This document shows positions 16,723-25,197 of a stretch of DNA of 43,964 bases, piece after piece. The stretch spans positions 1 through 43,964 of the forward strand of contig NZ_SPVG01000181.1 in the NCBI RefSeq assembly GCF_004614165.1. Direction: 5' to 3'. The DNA comes from Duganella callida (lineage in GTDB: Bacteria > Pseudomonadota > Gammaproteobacteria > Burkholderiales > Burkholderiaceae_D). The notes below the pieces were generated by a model. It was not told the DNA's origin, made no database searches, and saw only the letters and a list, made by a program, of their open reading frames with translations. Position 1 is the first letter of the stretch. Every line of letters starts with the position of its first letter. The position numbers and the translations under genes were made by a program.

Positions 16723-17279
16723 AGCTGCACGCCCATCAGCTTGTGCACCAGTTCGGACGAGGTGGCGGCGGAAAACTTGCGCATCAGCCGCGCGCGGTGC
16801 ATTTCCACCGTGCGCGGACTGAGGTCGACCTGGCGGGCGATGGTCTTGCTGGTCTTGCCCTCGACCAGCAGGGCGGCGATTTCGCGCTCGCGCGGGGTCA
16901 GTTCGGCGGTGACCGGGCGTTTTTCGCTGACATCCTCGAACGTCCAGATGCCGGCGCCGAGCGGATCGCCGGCGCGCAGCGCGTGGCCGGTGACGTGGCA
17001 CCAGAACAGCTCGCCGCTGGCGCGGCGCATGATGCGCTCGTCCGAATAGCGCCCCCTGGCGTTCATGATCGGGATGATGCGGTCGCCGGTGCGCAGGAAT
17101 TCGTCCATGGTCGGATACAGCGCCAGGAACGACAGGCCGTTCAGCTGGCCGCGGGTATAGCCGAACATCCCGGCCAGCGCTTCATTCGAGGTTTGAATGA
17201 CGCGATTTTCCGAAATGCACATGCCGACCGGCGCATGCAGGAAGATGGTTTCGTAGTCGATCACTGGCTGAAGGCTCAT
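16719..17279 (-). CDS. PAS-LuxR (FixJ/NarL-type HTH) transcriptional regulator
   Basis: 186 residues, start chosen at MSLQPVIDY. Residues about 10-115 form a PAS sensor (FLHAPVGMCISENRVIQTSN, then a PAC-like HVTGHALRAGDPLGAGIWTF), and about 120-180 a LuxR-type helix-turn-helix (LTPREREIAALLVEGKTSKT, then LSPRTVEMHRARLMRKF). No receiver domain, so it probably senses a ligand or redox state directly. Divergent from the CoA-transferase operon (124-bp gap) and convergent with the SDR gene; it could regulate either, but no binding site was identified. Confidence 0.85.
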   Translation of the reverse strand: MSLQPVIDYETIFLHAPVGMCISENRVIQTSNEALAGMFGYTRGQLNGLSFLALYPTMDEFLRTGDRIIPIMNARGRYSDERIMRRASGELFWCHVTGHALRAGDPLGAGIWTFEDVSEKRPVTAELTPREREIAALLVEGKTSKTIARQVDLSPRTVEMHRARLMRKFSAATSSELVHKLMGVQL

Positions 17280-17403
17280 AGGCAGGACAGGTATTTCTAC
17301 GGTATTGTACTTTTGATGTGCGTATTCTATGCTGACTCGCCTCATTGCTAATCGATTTAACAAGCTTGGCAATGCTTTAGCAACATAAACATAAGGGACA
17401 TCC

Positions 17404-18105
17404 ATGAACAAGATCTATCCGGACGCCGCCACCGCTCTGGCCGGCGTCGTGCAGAACGACCAGACCATCGCCGTCGGCGGCTTCGGCCTGTGCGGCATCC
17501 CCGAAGCGCTGATCGGCGCCCTGCGCGATTCCGGCGTGACCGGCCTGACGGCGATTTCCAACAATGCCGGCGTGGACGGCTTCGGCCTCGGCCAGCTGCT
17601 GGAAACGCGCCAGATCAAGAAGATGATCGCTTCCTACGTCGGCGAAAACAAGGAGTTCGCGCGCCAGTACCTGGCCGGCGAACTGGAACTGGAATTCACG
17701 CCGCAGGGCACGCTGGCCGAGAAGCTGCGCGCCGGCGGCGCCGGGATTCCGGCCTTCTTCACCAAGACCGGCGTCGGCACCATCGTTGCCGACGGCAAGG
17801 AAATCCGCGAATTCGACGGCGAGCAATATGTGATGGAACGCAGCCTGGTAGCCGATCTGGCATTGGTCAAGGCCTGGAAGGCCGACAAGGCCGGCAACCT
17901 GGTGTTCCGCAAGACCGCGCGCAACTTCAATCCGAACGCCGCCATGGCCGGCAAGGTCTGCATCGTGGAAGTCGAACAGCTGGTCGAGACCGGCGAGATC
18001 GATCCGGACCAGGTGCATCTGCCCAGCATCTACGTGCACCGTATCGTGGTCAACGCCACGCCGGAAAAACGCATCGAGCAGCGCACCATCCGCGCCGCCA
18101 ACTAA
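17404..18105 (+). CDS. 3-oxoacid CoA-transferase subunit A (SCOT-type)
   Basis: Moves CoA between succinyl-CoA and acetoacetate or similar 3-oxoacids, for ketone body use. 233 residues; glycine-rich [13 protein letters not shown] near residue 25 and [17 protein letters not shown] are subunit A signatures, with [20 protein letters not shown] further on. Followed 17 nt later by subunit B, forming the usual two-gene operon. Family members differ in acceptor, so ScoA versus AtoD/PcaI type is not fully settled; the sequence reads most like ScoA. Confidence 0.93.
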   Translation: MNKIYPDAATALAGVVQNDQTIAVGGFGLCGIPEALIGALRDSGVTGLTAISNNAGVDGFGLGQLLETRQIKKMIASYVGENKEFARQYLAGELELEFTPQGTLAEKLRAGGAGIPAFFTKTGVGTIVADGKEIREFDGEQYVMERSLVADLALVKAWKADKAGNLVFRKTARNFNPNAAMAGKVCIVEVEQLVETGEIDPDQVHLPSIYVHRIVVNATPEKRIEQRTIRAAN

Positions 18106-18122
18106 AACATCGGAGATTGAAC

Positions 18123-18773
18123 ATGGCATGGACTCGTGATCAAATGGCCGCGCGCGCGGCCCAGGAACTGCAGGACGGTTATTACGTCAACCTCGGCATC
18201 GGTCTGCCCACGCTGGTAGCCAACTATGTGCCGCCCGGCATGGAAGTATTCCTGCAATCGGAAAACGGCCTGCTCGGCATCGGCCCGTTTCCGACCGAAG
18301 AAGAAATCGACGCCGACCTGATCAATGCCGGCAAGCAGACCGTGACCGCGCTGCCCGGCGCGGCCTACTTCAGCTCGGCCGACTCGTTCGGGATGATCCG
18401 CGGCGGCAAGATCAACCTGGCCATCCTGGGCGCCATGCAGGTGTCGGAGCAGGGCGATCTGGCCAACTGGATGATCCCCGGCAAGATGGTGAAGGGCATG
18501 GGGGGCGCCATGGACCTGGTGGCCGGCGTGAAAAAGGTGGTGGTGCTGATGGAACACGTGGCCACCGCCAAGGATGGCTCGACCTCGCACAAGCTGCTGC
18601 CGAAGTGCGACCTGCCGCTGACCGGTGTTGGCGTGGTCGACCTGATCGTCACCGACCTGGGTGTGATGGAAGTGACCGACAGCGGCCTGAAAGTGACCGA
18701 ACTGGCGCCCGGCGTGACCAAGGACCAGATCCAGAGCGCCACCGGCGTGACACTGGACTTCTCGGCGCTCTGA
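18123..18773 (+). CDS. 3-oxoacid CoA-transferase subunit B (SCOT-type)
   Basis: Catalytic partner of subunit A, 216 residues. The active-site glutamate is Glu47 in [20 protein letters not shown] precedes it, and [20 protein letters not shown] and [13 protein letters not shown] are family blocks. Ribosome site GGAG lies before the ATG. A REP-like palindrome begins five bases after its stop. Confidence 0.94.
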   Translation: MAWTRDQMAARAAQELQDGYYVNLGIGLPTLVANYVPPGMEVFLQSENGLLGIGPFPTEEEIDADLINAGKQTVTALPGAAYFSSADSFGMIRGGKINLAILGAMQVSEQGDLANWMIPGKMVKGMGGAMDLVAGVKKVVVLMEHVATAKDGSTSHKLLPKCDLPLTGVGVVDLIVTDLGVMEVTDSGLKVTELAPGVTKDQIQSATGVTLDFSAL

Positions 18774-18778
18774 ACAGC

Positions 18779-18824
18779 GGGGACAGACCACGATTTTGCA
18801 ACTTGCGAAATCGTGGTCTGTCCC
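18779..18824. repeat. REP-like inverted repeat after CoA-transferase operon (copy 2)
   Basis: Arms GGGACAGACCACGATTT (18780-18796) and reverse complement (18808-18824). Together with its leading AACAGCG it matches the copy at 8839 across the whole left arm; only the loop and the outermost right bases differ. Like copy 1 it starts a few bases after a stop codon. Confidence 0.85.
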
Positions 18825-18954
18825 GGTTTTGGTTAAATACCAACAGTGTGAAATTAAAATTTAACAAATCTTTATTTTAAACCTAAAGTTCGTTGTACTA
18901 TAGGCATGCAATTTATGCATCGAATTGCATCGACAACTTACTTTGGGAGCGAAC

Positions 18955-19626
18955 ATGAAGAAAGCATTGCTTACCGTATTTGCTGCATTCTCTCTGCTGT
19001 CTACCTTGGCGCACGCCGATAGTTTCACCACCAGCGAAGATGTCTTCGGCCAGGCCGCCGCCGGCAAGGATGTCTGGCAAACCTTGTCTGATCCGTACGT
19101 CAGGTCCGGCAATACGTGGAGCTGGAACGATCTGTCGTTCAGCTGCGCCGGCCACTGGTGCGACACCGGCTTCGGCGGCTATAACGACCATTTCAATTTC
19201 CTGACCGGCAACTATGTGTATTTTGCCGGGCCTGATACCGCTACCATTACCTTCAAGCAGGCGGTGTCGTCGGTGGGCATGGGCATCTGGGGTCTGGGTC
19301 ATATCCATGACGACAGCGGCTCCATCCCCACGCCGCTGACCGTCACCTATGCCGACGGCAGCCACACCTTCTTCACTGACGTGCGCTTCAACGGCGACGT
19401 GGCCAACGAGCGCAAATTCTTCGGCCTGTTCTTCGACAAGCCGGTAACGTCGATCACGTTCAGCAGCATCGTGCCGGACGATGGCCTGTTCTTCGACAAC
19501 ATCCGCTACACCGTGGCGGCGGTGCCGGAACCGGAAACCTGGGCCATGCTGGCCGCCGGCCTGGGCCTGGTAGGCGTTGCCGGCCGACGTCGCCGTCGTA
19601 ACGCTGATAGCGCTATCGCCGGCTGA
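18955..19626 (+). CDS. PEP-CTERM exported protein
   Basis: 223 residues. Signal peptide 1-21 (MKKALLTVFAAFSLLSTLAH then A), a 165-residue beta-rich domain, then a PEP-CTERM sorting tail from about residue 190 (VPEPETWAMLAAGLGLVGVA plus RRRRR). Such proteins are processed by exosortase (EpsH/XrtA) and released to the surface or exopolysaccharide matrix; no exosortase is in this window. Unusual is an 8-residue extension (NADSAIAG) after the Arg cluster. Ribosome site GGGAG before the ATG at 18955; the upstream 100 bp are AT-rich. Its stop abuts that of the convergent gene. Confidence 0.9.
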   Translation: MKKALLTVFAAFSLLSTLAHADSFTTSEDVFGQAAAGKDVWQTLSDPYVRSGNTWSWNDLSFSCAGHWCDTGFGGYNDHFNFLTGNYVYFAGPDTATITFKQAVSSVGMGIWGLGHIHDDSGSIPTPLTVTYADGSHTFFTDVRFNGDVANERKFFGLFFDKPVTSITFSSIVPDDGLFFDNIRYTVAAVPEPETWAMLAAGLGLVGVAGRRRRRNADSAIAG

Positions 19627-21453
19627 TCAGGCCTCGATGGTGACATGCGCCGCGCGCACGCGCGGCGCCTTTTTGCGCAGCCAGTACAGGCCGCGCTGCG
19701 GACTTTCGCTGAAGCCTGCGCGCGGATAGACGTCGCGGCAAGGCGTGTTCAGCTCGGTTTCGACCAACGGACCCACCACCGCCTGCACCTCTTCCGCAAA
19801 CAACAAGTCGGCGACGTGGTGCAGGGCGGCGATCTCGACATCCATGCCGAGGACCCGGCAGCTCATCACGAACTGGCGGATGATGCCTTCCGCCACCAGC
19901 AGCGCACCCACCGTGCCATAGTCGGAGAACTTGTCCTGCACCGCGAAGGCGTACACGCGGCCGCCCTTGTCGAAGAAGTTGACGAAATCGCCGCTGCTCC
20001 AGCGGATGCCGGTGGTATTGAACTGGTTGGTCTTGTTGACCAGCTCGCTCACGCGCTGGAAGCCTTCGTCATGCTGGCTGTGCATGACCTTGAACTGGAC
20101 CTTGATGTCCAGGCCGGTGAGGAATTCCTCGCGGCTGCCGCTGCCGGCCTTGGCCTTGTCGCGCTGGATGATGTTGCGATAGGATTCCTCGCGCTTGGCG
20201 GTTTCCTCGTTGGAGTAATTGCGTTGGGTTTCCGCCGACCACAACAGCTGGCGCCGCGTCAGATAGGGATCGGCGCCGATCACGCGGATGCCGGGCACAT
20301 TGGCTGCCACTTCGGCGCGTTCGACCGGGTTGTCGTCGACGAACACGGCGCTCTTCGCGGTCAGCGACAGCGCGGCCAGGGTGTCGCGGATGTTTTCCGA
20401 CTTCGGCAGCCAGTTGACCTTGGGCAGCAGGAAGTCTTCGAACTTCAGCCACGGCAGCACCGCGCGCTCCCAGCGCGCGCGCACCACGGCTTCATCGTTC
20501 TTGGACACCAGCGACACCATGATGCCGCGCCGGCGCAGGTGGTGCACCGCTTCCCACAGGCCGACCGGCCAGTTGTGGATCACCGGCCATTCCTGCCCGG
20601 TCTCGTAGTGTTCGGCGATCTGGCCGCGCCACAGCGTGTTGTCGAGGTCAAAGAATACGATCTTGACCGTGTCGGTCTGGTTGGCCACCCGCACCATGTG
20701 TTCGATCTGGGCCAGCAGCAGCTCGCTGAATTCCATGGTCGCGAGGGCGTAGGTCTGGTTGGCGTCTGGCACCAGCTCGATGCGCGCCTGCTGGTTGCCG
20801 AGCCAGGCCGGATAATTGTCCATCTCGTCGACGTCGGCGGCGAAGATGCCCAGGTGGGCCTGGAACGCCACCGCGTCGTCCATGAAGCGGCGTTTGCCGA
20901 AGCTGCTGGCCATGCTTTCCACATCGGCCACGAAGGCGTTCTTGTACTCGGTGGCGATCAGGTAGTCGAGATGATCATTAAGGGCGCGTACCAGCCGGTT
21001 GAAGTCGCGCGGCCCGCCGCGCTCGGCAAGACTCGGCAGCAGACTGTTCTGCGGCACCATGAAATTGCCGACGATGGTCAGGATGCCATGCTCGCGGTTG
21101 TGACGCATGGCCTGGCGCAGTTTGGCTTCCAGCACGCCTTTTGCCAGCGGCTCGTAGGTGACGAAATCGAATTCCTGTTCGAACTCGGTGATCCGCACGG
21201 CATTGTCGCCCACGATGGTACGGAACGGCAGCTGGATGTACTGCACCTGGTAGCCGGCCACCTGTTCGGCCGTCATCGGCGTCAGCTCCAGCATGTTGTT
21301 GAACCACTCGAAGTCGAACTGGACTTCTGGCTGCAGGGCCTTGAAGTCCTTAAGAAAATGTTCAGTCATGCAAGAGCCGACAATAAACACTTTTTTCAGC
21401 GCGTAAGGGCTGACCGCCAGATCGCGCGGGAACAGATAATCGACCGTTTTCAT
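19627..21453 (-). CDS. FkbH-like protein: SGNH-like, HAD-IIIC phosphatase, GNAT domains
   Basis: 608 residues. N-terminus with FIVGSC (23-28) resembles a GDSL/SGNH-like start; a HAD subfamily IIIC domain carries DLDNT at 269-273 and VDDNP at 372-376; the C-terminal 170 residues (VNKTNQFNTTGIRW, then a GNAT-like core) complete the FkbH arrangement. FkbH proteins load a glyceryl unit from 1,3-bisphosphoglycerate onto a carrier protein; stand-alone relatives occur in surface-polysaccharide loci. No carrier or synthase gene is adjacent, so the acceptor is unknown. Monocistronic, start ATG 21453. Confidence 0.85.
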   Translation of the reverse strand: MKTVDYLFPRDLAVSPYALKKVFIVGSCMTEHFLKDFKALQPEVQFDFEWFNNMLELTPMTAEQVAGYQVQYIQLPFRTIVGDNAVRITEFEQEFDFVTYEPLAKGVLEAKLRQAMRHNREHGILTIVGNFMVPQNSLLPSLAERGGPRDFNRLVRALNDHLDYLIATEYKNAFVADVESMASSFGKRRFMDDAVAFQAHLGIFAADVDEMDNYPAWLGNQQARIELVPDANQTYALATMEFSELLLAQIEHMVRVANQTDTVKIVFFDLDNTLWRGQIAEHYETGQEWPVIHNWPVGLWEAVHHLRRRGIMVSLVSKNDEAVVRARWERAVLPWLKFEDFLLPKVNWLPKSENIRDTLAALSLTAKSAVFVDDNPVERAEVAANVPGIRVIGADPYLTRRQLLWSAETQRNYSNEETAKREESYRNIIQRDKAKAGSGSREEFLTGLDIKVQFKVMHSQHDEGFQRVSELVNKTNQFNTTGIRWSSGDFVNFFDKGGRVYAFAVQDKFSDYGTVGALLVAEGIIRQFVMSCRVLGMDVEIAALHHVADLLFAEEVQAVVGPLVETELNTPCRDVYPRAGFSESPQRGLYWLRKKAPRVRAAHVTIEA

Positions 21454-21517
21454 CTTGGAAGCAAATTGCGATTGGGCAAAGTTGCATCATGATGCAAGCG
21501 GCCGGAAAGCGCAAATT

Positions 21518-22555
21518 TTAGAGCGCCAGGCGGACGCCTTTGTATCGCCGGCGGTAAAACATCACGCTGGTGGCCACCGTCAGCACCACGGCGATCGCCA
21601 CCAGCATATCCTGGCCGCCGTGGGTGACCACCGCCGGCTGGCTGGATTTCATGGTCGAGGCGGTGAATTTCTTGCCGGCGTACTGGGCGCCGATCACCAG
21701 TTCCTGGCCGTTGATGGCGTTGACCAGGTACAGGCCGTAGCCGCCTGGATGGACGGTCATCTTGCCGTCGCGGTAGACGAAGGTGCGGCGTTCCTCGCCC
21801 AGGCGGATGGTGCCGACCACGTGGCCGGCGTTGTTGATGGCGGTGGCAAAGCTGTCGCCATAGCCGACCAGCGCGCCGAGGTCGGTCATGCGCCCGCGTT
21901 CCCAGACGAAGGCGTGCCAGCGCCGGTTCGGCATTTCCGAGGCGCCGACGATGACGCCCTGGTCATTGATGGCGGTGGCGCTGCTCTGGCGGCCGCCCAA
22001 GGTGCCGAGGTCACGCATGCCGGCGCCGGGCCGGTACAGAAAGGCGTGACGGTAGCCCTCGGCAGTGGCGGCGGTGCCGACAATGTGACCGAGGTTGTTG
22101 ATCCCGGCCCCATAGCTGATCTTGCCGCCAAGTGCGCCAAGGTCGACCGGCGCATGTTCGCCGTCGCTGCTGAAGGCGCGGTAGTAACCGTCGCTGGTGT
22201 CGGCGAAACCGGCCACCTGGCCGGCGTTGTTGATGGCGGCGCCGTAGCTGCTGTTGCCGCCCAGCGTGCCCAAGTCGCGCATCGTCCCGCCGTACGGGAC
22301 GACGAAGGCGCGCCAATGGCCATCCGCGTTGCGCGCCGCGCCGACCACATCGCCGGCTGCGTTAAGGCCGCGCGTGTAGCTGTCGCTGCCGCCCAGTGTG
22401 CCCAGTTCGACCGTGCGCCGGTCGTAGAGGACGGCGCGCTGGCCGCCGTCGTCGTCCTCGATGATGCCGGCCACCTGGCCGCTGGCGTTGATGTCGGTGG
22501 CGATACTCTGCTCGTTGCCGCGTGTTCCCAGAGGCAGGGTGGTCAATGCTGGCAT
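21518..22555 (-). CDS. HAF-repeat protein with C-terminal membrane anchor
   Basis: 345 residues made of six HAF-type repeats of about 40 residues, each with the core DLGTLGG...INNAG.VVG (first one degenerate), predicted to form a beta-propeller-like array. The C-terminus has a membrane helix MLVAIAVVLTVATSVMFYRR followed by basic residues. No N-terminal signal peptide is visible, unusual for a family generally described as extracellular. Excellent ribosome site AAGGAG before ATG 22555. Function unknown. Confidence 0.82.
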   Translation of the reverse strand: MPALTTLPLGTRGNEQSIATDINASGQVAGIIEDDDGGQRAVLYDRRTVELGTLGGSDSYTRGLNAAGDVVGAARNADGHWRAFVVPYGGTMRDLGTLGGNSSYGAAINNAGQVAGFADTSDGYYRAFSSDGEHAPVDLGALGGKISYGAGINNLGHIVGTAATAEGYRHAFLYRPGAGMRDLGTLGGRQSSATAINDQGVIVGASEMPNRRWHAFVWERGRMTDLGALVGYGDSFATAINNAGHVVGTIRLGEERRTFVYRDGKMTVHPGGYGLYLVNAINGQELVIGAQYAGKKFTASTMKSSQPAVVTHGGQDMLVAIAVVLTVATSVMFYRRRYKGVRLAL

Positions 22556-22715
22556 GGTGTCTCCTTATGCAATGATGAAAGAGAACTGCAAGTCTTGTGC
22601 CACGCGATGTGGCGGCTTTTGCGCGGGTAAATCGTCCGGAAATGAACAGCGCTGGTGTCCGGTTCCGACCAGCAGCGTCCAATTGCAGGCTGCGCCAGTG
22701 GCCGTTGTGCGCGGC

Positions 22716-23085
22716 TTATTCCGGTTTTCTCATCAGCTTGATACGTGTCCAGATCGCATCCAGGTGTTTTTTGTACGCGCTGTTGGGCTGAAGCAGGGCT
22801 CGATCATACTGCTTTTTTTCCTGAATGGCCGCCCAGGGGCGGACAGTCGACCATGTCGCGCACCGACCATTCCGTCTGCCAGCGATCCTCTTTGCGGCCA
22901 TAATACACGGCAGTGAGCTCGTGGTATTCCTCCTGGTCGGACGGCTGTGAAGGCGAACGCCCCGATTTCCGGCTCAACACCAGCAGGTGCTCGCCTGCCT
23001 TGTCCGTCACGCGTTGTGCATGTACGAGATCACCTTTCACGACGATGTGCTGGGCTGAAAGATATGCTGCGTCGATAGCGCCCAT
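22716..23085 (-). pseudogene. Broken gene, T6SS-island remnant (frameshift near an A7 tract)
   Basis: Reading leftward, one frame (23085 to 22804) has good coding character (GEHLLVLSRKSGRSPSQP, then RWQTEWSVRDMVDCP) and stops just after a run of seven A (complement of 22803-22809). A second frame continues to 22716 with RPWAAIQEKKQYDRALLQPN and ends KLMRKPE. The first part resembles the small periplasmic M949_RS01915-type proteins often linked to T6SS cargo, but lacks a signal peptide and the expected Asp-rich C-terminus. Whether it is one frameshifted gene or two fused remnants cannot be told. Confidence 0.5.
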
Positions 23086-23120
23086 TGATAGAAATCGTTA
23101 GATTAAACAGTCTGCGTCCG

Positions 23121-24008
23121 TCAAGTCGCGGCGAGATGTTCCGGTACATCTATCTGCTCGACGTAAATCCACTGGCAAGGCCGCGTGGTGAAAGCATTCC
23201 GGGCGACCAGGCTCGAGGCCAGATGAGATTTGCCGGCGCTGTCAGTAAAGAATGGATCTTTGGTCAGGAGGGGATCATGCAAGCGCGTTTGTACGAAGGC
23301 GTGCATGCGATCGTCGTCGATCCAGAGATGCTGGCTGCCGACCGCTCGCCAGGCGTCCAGTCCCAGATCGTTAAACGTCGCGCATTCCAGAAGTTCGCCC
23401 GCTGGCGCGCCGGTCCAGCAAAACTGCGGCGTGCCAAGAGGATCGTCCAAGGGTAGATAGACACCTGTTCGCTCGGGCACCTTACCGCTGTGACCGGTGA
23501 TGTCGGGTCGCAATCTCACGGCGGAAAATTTCGGTAAGGTCTGAACCACTTCTCGATAGCGAAGCGTCAGGTTGAAGTCGTTCCAACCTCCGCCGGCATG
23601 GTGCTTGTCCATCGTGTCATCGATGTTGCCGGCGTAGTGCAAAAGCTGTTCGAAGCGGGCGTCGAACCGGTCCTGTTCCGCGGGGAGAAGCCACTCCACG
23701 CCTAGCTCCGACATGCTACGGCCGCATTGGTACGCGCCAGTGATCGCGTACACTTGCGAAGCCCGCTTCGCAATCTGGCCTGCGACAGACGATTCAAACG
23801 CTTGCAGCACTGAGTGAGGATTGTGTAGCGAGCCTCTTGGAGCGCCGCGATTGGGGCGGGCGCTGCGTACTGGCTTGTCGGTCTCCGGATGCACCAACGC
23901 GTGCAAGCGCAGTTGCAGACCTTTTAAATAATCAAGCGAGGCAAAATGATAAAGCAGCGATACTTGTATCGTTTGCCTAACGCTGAGGGTCAAATCCGCC
24001 GGCATCAT
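23121..24008 (-). CDS. Imm71/Imm72-like putative immunity protein
   Basis: 295 residues, no signal peptide, cytoplasmic. The C-terminal half resembles polymorphic-toxin immunity families Imm71/Imm72, as I recall them: TGVYLPLDDPLGTPQFCWTG, then LLECATFNDLGLDAWRAVGS, and ARNAFTTRPCQWIYVEQ near the end. The N-terminus (MMPADLTLSVRQTIQVSLLY) lacks the family's usual opening helix; a fragment with that look lies separately at 24875-25045, so the gene may be 5'-truncated or rearranged. Located in the vgrG cargo island. A start further in is possible; no clear ribosome site. Confidence 0.45.
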   Translation of the reverse strand: MMPADLTLSVRQTIQVSLLYHFASLDYLKGLQLRLHALVHPETDKPVRSARPNRGAPRGSLHNPHSVLQAFESSVAGQIAKRASQVYAITGAYQCGRSMSELGVEWLLPAEQDRFDARFEQLLHYAGNIDDTMDKHHAGGGWNDFNLTLRYREVVQTLPKFSAVRLRPDITGHSGKVPERTGVYLPLDDPLGTPQFCWTGAPAGELLECATFNDLGLDAWRAVGSQHLWIDDDRMHAFVQTRLHDPLLTKDPFFTDSAGKSHLASSLVARNAFTTRPCQWIYVEQIDVPEHLAAT

Positions 24009-24102
24009 TGTCGATATTCTTTTGAATGGCCCAGGTCAGCTGATGATGCCAGATCAGGCGCGCGGTATCGCAATGGGATGAAGAGTTCAATCTGGCTGAA
24101 TG

Positions 24103-24501
24103 TCACTTGATCGCCGTTTCTTTCTTTAAAATAGATTCGACACTGAGTTTGGTGTTGGGGTAGCTGTGATGGGCAATCGGTTTGAACAGATAGGCCGGGC
24201 CATCGGGAAAATCTTTGTCTCCCGTGGTAAGTTTATACCAGGTCGCCTTGATCCCTTTCTTGTCAGTAGTCCTGGAAGCGATGATCAGATAAATGTCATC
24301 ACCCTGGGTACTGACCACGGCATCCTCCACGGTTGTTTCACCGGACGAGATGTTGAACCAGGTCAAAATCTTCTCCGTTTTTTCGACATCTTTTTGGCTG
24401 GCGAGCAGCGCCGTAACAGGTGCACTGTCCCGGTCCCAACGCTCCGGCCATGCCCGCCCAAGTGCCGCTGCGGTCGTCGCCGCGCAGACCCAAGGTAACA
24501 A
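24103..24501 (-). CDS. Hypothetical exported protein in VgrG cargo island
   Basis: About 132 residues if begun at TTG 24501; the frame is open about 26 codons further upstream without ATG or GTG. Translated upstream it reads KKVRFLILLPWVCAATTAAA, which looks like a signal peptide lacking a proper start, so a start-codon loss or small frameshift is possible. The mature part contains TWFNISSGETTVEDAVVSTQ and DDIYLIIASRTTDKKGIKAT. No family recognised. Overlaps or abuts the LprI-like gene; same strand as the vgrG operon; a periplasmic immunity role would fit but is unproven. Confidence 0.45.
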   Translation of the reverse strand: MLPWVCAATTAAALGRAWPERWDRDSAPVTALLASQKDVEKTEKILTWFNISSGETTVEDAVVSTQGDDIYLIIASRTTDKKGIKATWYKLTTGDKDFPDGPAYLFKPIAHHSYPNTKLSVESILKKETAIK

Positions 24502-24503
24502 AA

Positions 24504-25127
24504 TTAAAAATCGTACTTTTTTGAGAAATTGAAGTTGTTCGACTTGGCCTCGTGAACATTTTGCCTGAACCGACTCAACTCATTGACGCGCTGCGCGGTC
24601 AGCGCAACGATGCATTCATCATGCGCGACGCCCGCGCACACACCGTTGTCGCAGTTGGCTTGCTGATCAACCTCGTCGCATTTGTCGAGCCGCCAGTCGA
24701 GCCAGCTTCTTTGCATCTTGCGCAGGACAGCCACATCGTCTTTGGACAGCGCCTTGATGAGTGCCTTGTATTCCTGGTTGAGCTCTTTATCTTCCTGAAC
24801 GTAAAGGCGATAGCTTTCACACCGGCTCAGTGGTGTACCCTCGATGGGACAGTATTGATCATGCGATCGATTCTTCAGTCCGCTACACGCACGCTGTCTT
24901 CCACGGCCCTGGCCCAAGCCTGGAAGTAGCTGAATATACGGAGCCAGGCGGTGACCGAGCTGATTCGCTTGAGCCAGTAAAAGATCTGTTGCCGCTCCAG
25001 TTCGGACGGTAGCAGCGGTGAATTGCTGATGATGGATGGTTTCATGGATGGATGACGACTTCGTCGTTATGCTTGCTGGCCTGTTCACGGGCACCGACGC
25101 GGGCGGCTTGGGTGGTGCCGTGACCAC
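24504..25127 (-). CDS. LprI/DUF1311-like Cys-rich protein, 5' end uncertain
   Basis: The last 120 residues are convincing: CESYRLYVQEDKELNQEYKA, then KMQRSWLDWRLDKCDEVDQQ and HDECIVALTAQRVNELSRFR, the pattern of the LprI/DUF1311 group (periplasmic proteins, some inhibiting lysozyme). The longest frame begins GTG 25127, but its first 75 residues have no family features and share DNA with two other remnant frames, so the true start is probably lost or lies near 24900. A signal peptide is not seen in this frame. In a T6SS cargo island a periplasmic inhibitor of a wall-attacking effector would make sense. Confidence 0.45.
   Translation of the reverse strand: MVTAPPKPPASVPVNRPASITTKSSSIHETIHHQQFTAATVRTGAATDLLLAQANQLGHRLAPYIQLLPGLGQGRGRQRACSGLKNRSHDQYCPIEGTPLSRCESYRLYVQEDKELNQEYKALIKALSKDDVAVLRKMQRSWLDWRLDKCDEVDQQANCDNGVCAGVAHDECIVALTAQRVNELSRFRQNVHEAKSNNFNFSKKYDF
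24875..25045 (-). pseudogene. Fragment: N-terminus of an Imm71/72-like immunity gene
   Basis: 56-codon frame, ATG 25045 to TGA 24875, with ELERQQIFYWLKRISSVTAW then LRIFSYFQAWARAVEDSV, which looks like the first helix region of Imm71/72-type immunity proteins. Its ATG overlaps the stop of the preceding remnant as ATGA. It breaks off inside the LprI-like gene, which overlaps it in another frame. Confidence 0.4.
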
Positions 25128-25140
25128 GACTGCCCCCGCC
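25042..25140 (-). pseudogene. Fragment: C-terminal tail of a lost gene
   Basis: A 32-codon frame after a TAG, ending EQASKHNDEVVIHP-stop, whose TGA overlaps the next ATG. The overlap looks like a genuine gene junction; an adjoining frame (about 25140-25205) reads DAFFATAKITGGKGPKAAV and may be the same gene shifted. Could be the tip of a former toxin or cargo gene. Confidence 0.25.
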
Positions 25141-25197
25141 CTACTGCGGCTTTCGGGCCTTTACCACCGGTGATTTTGGCCGTAGCAAAGAAAGCGT

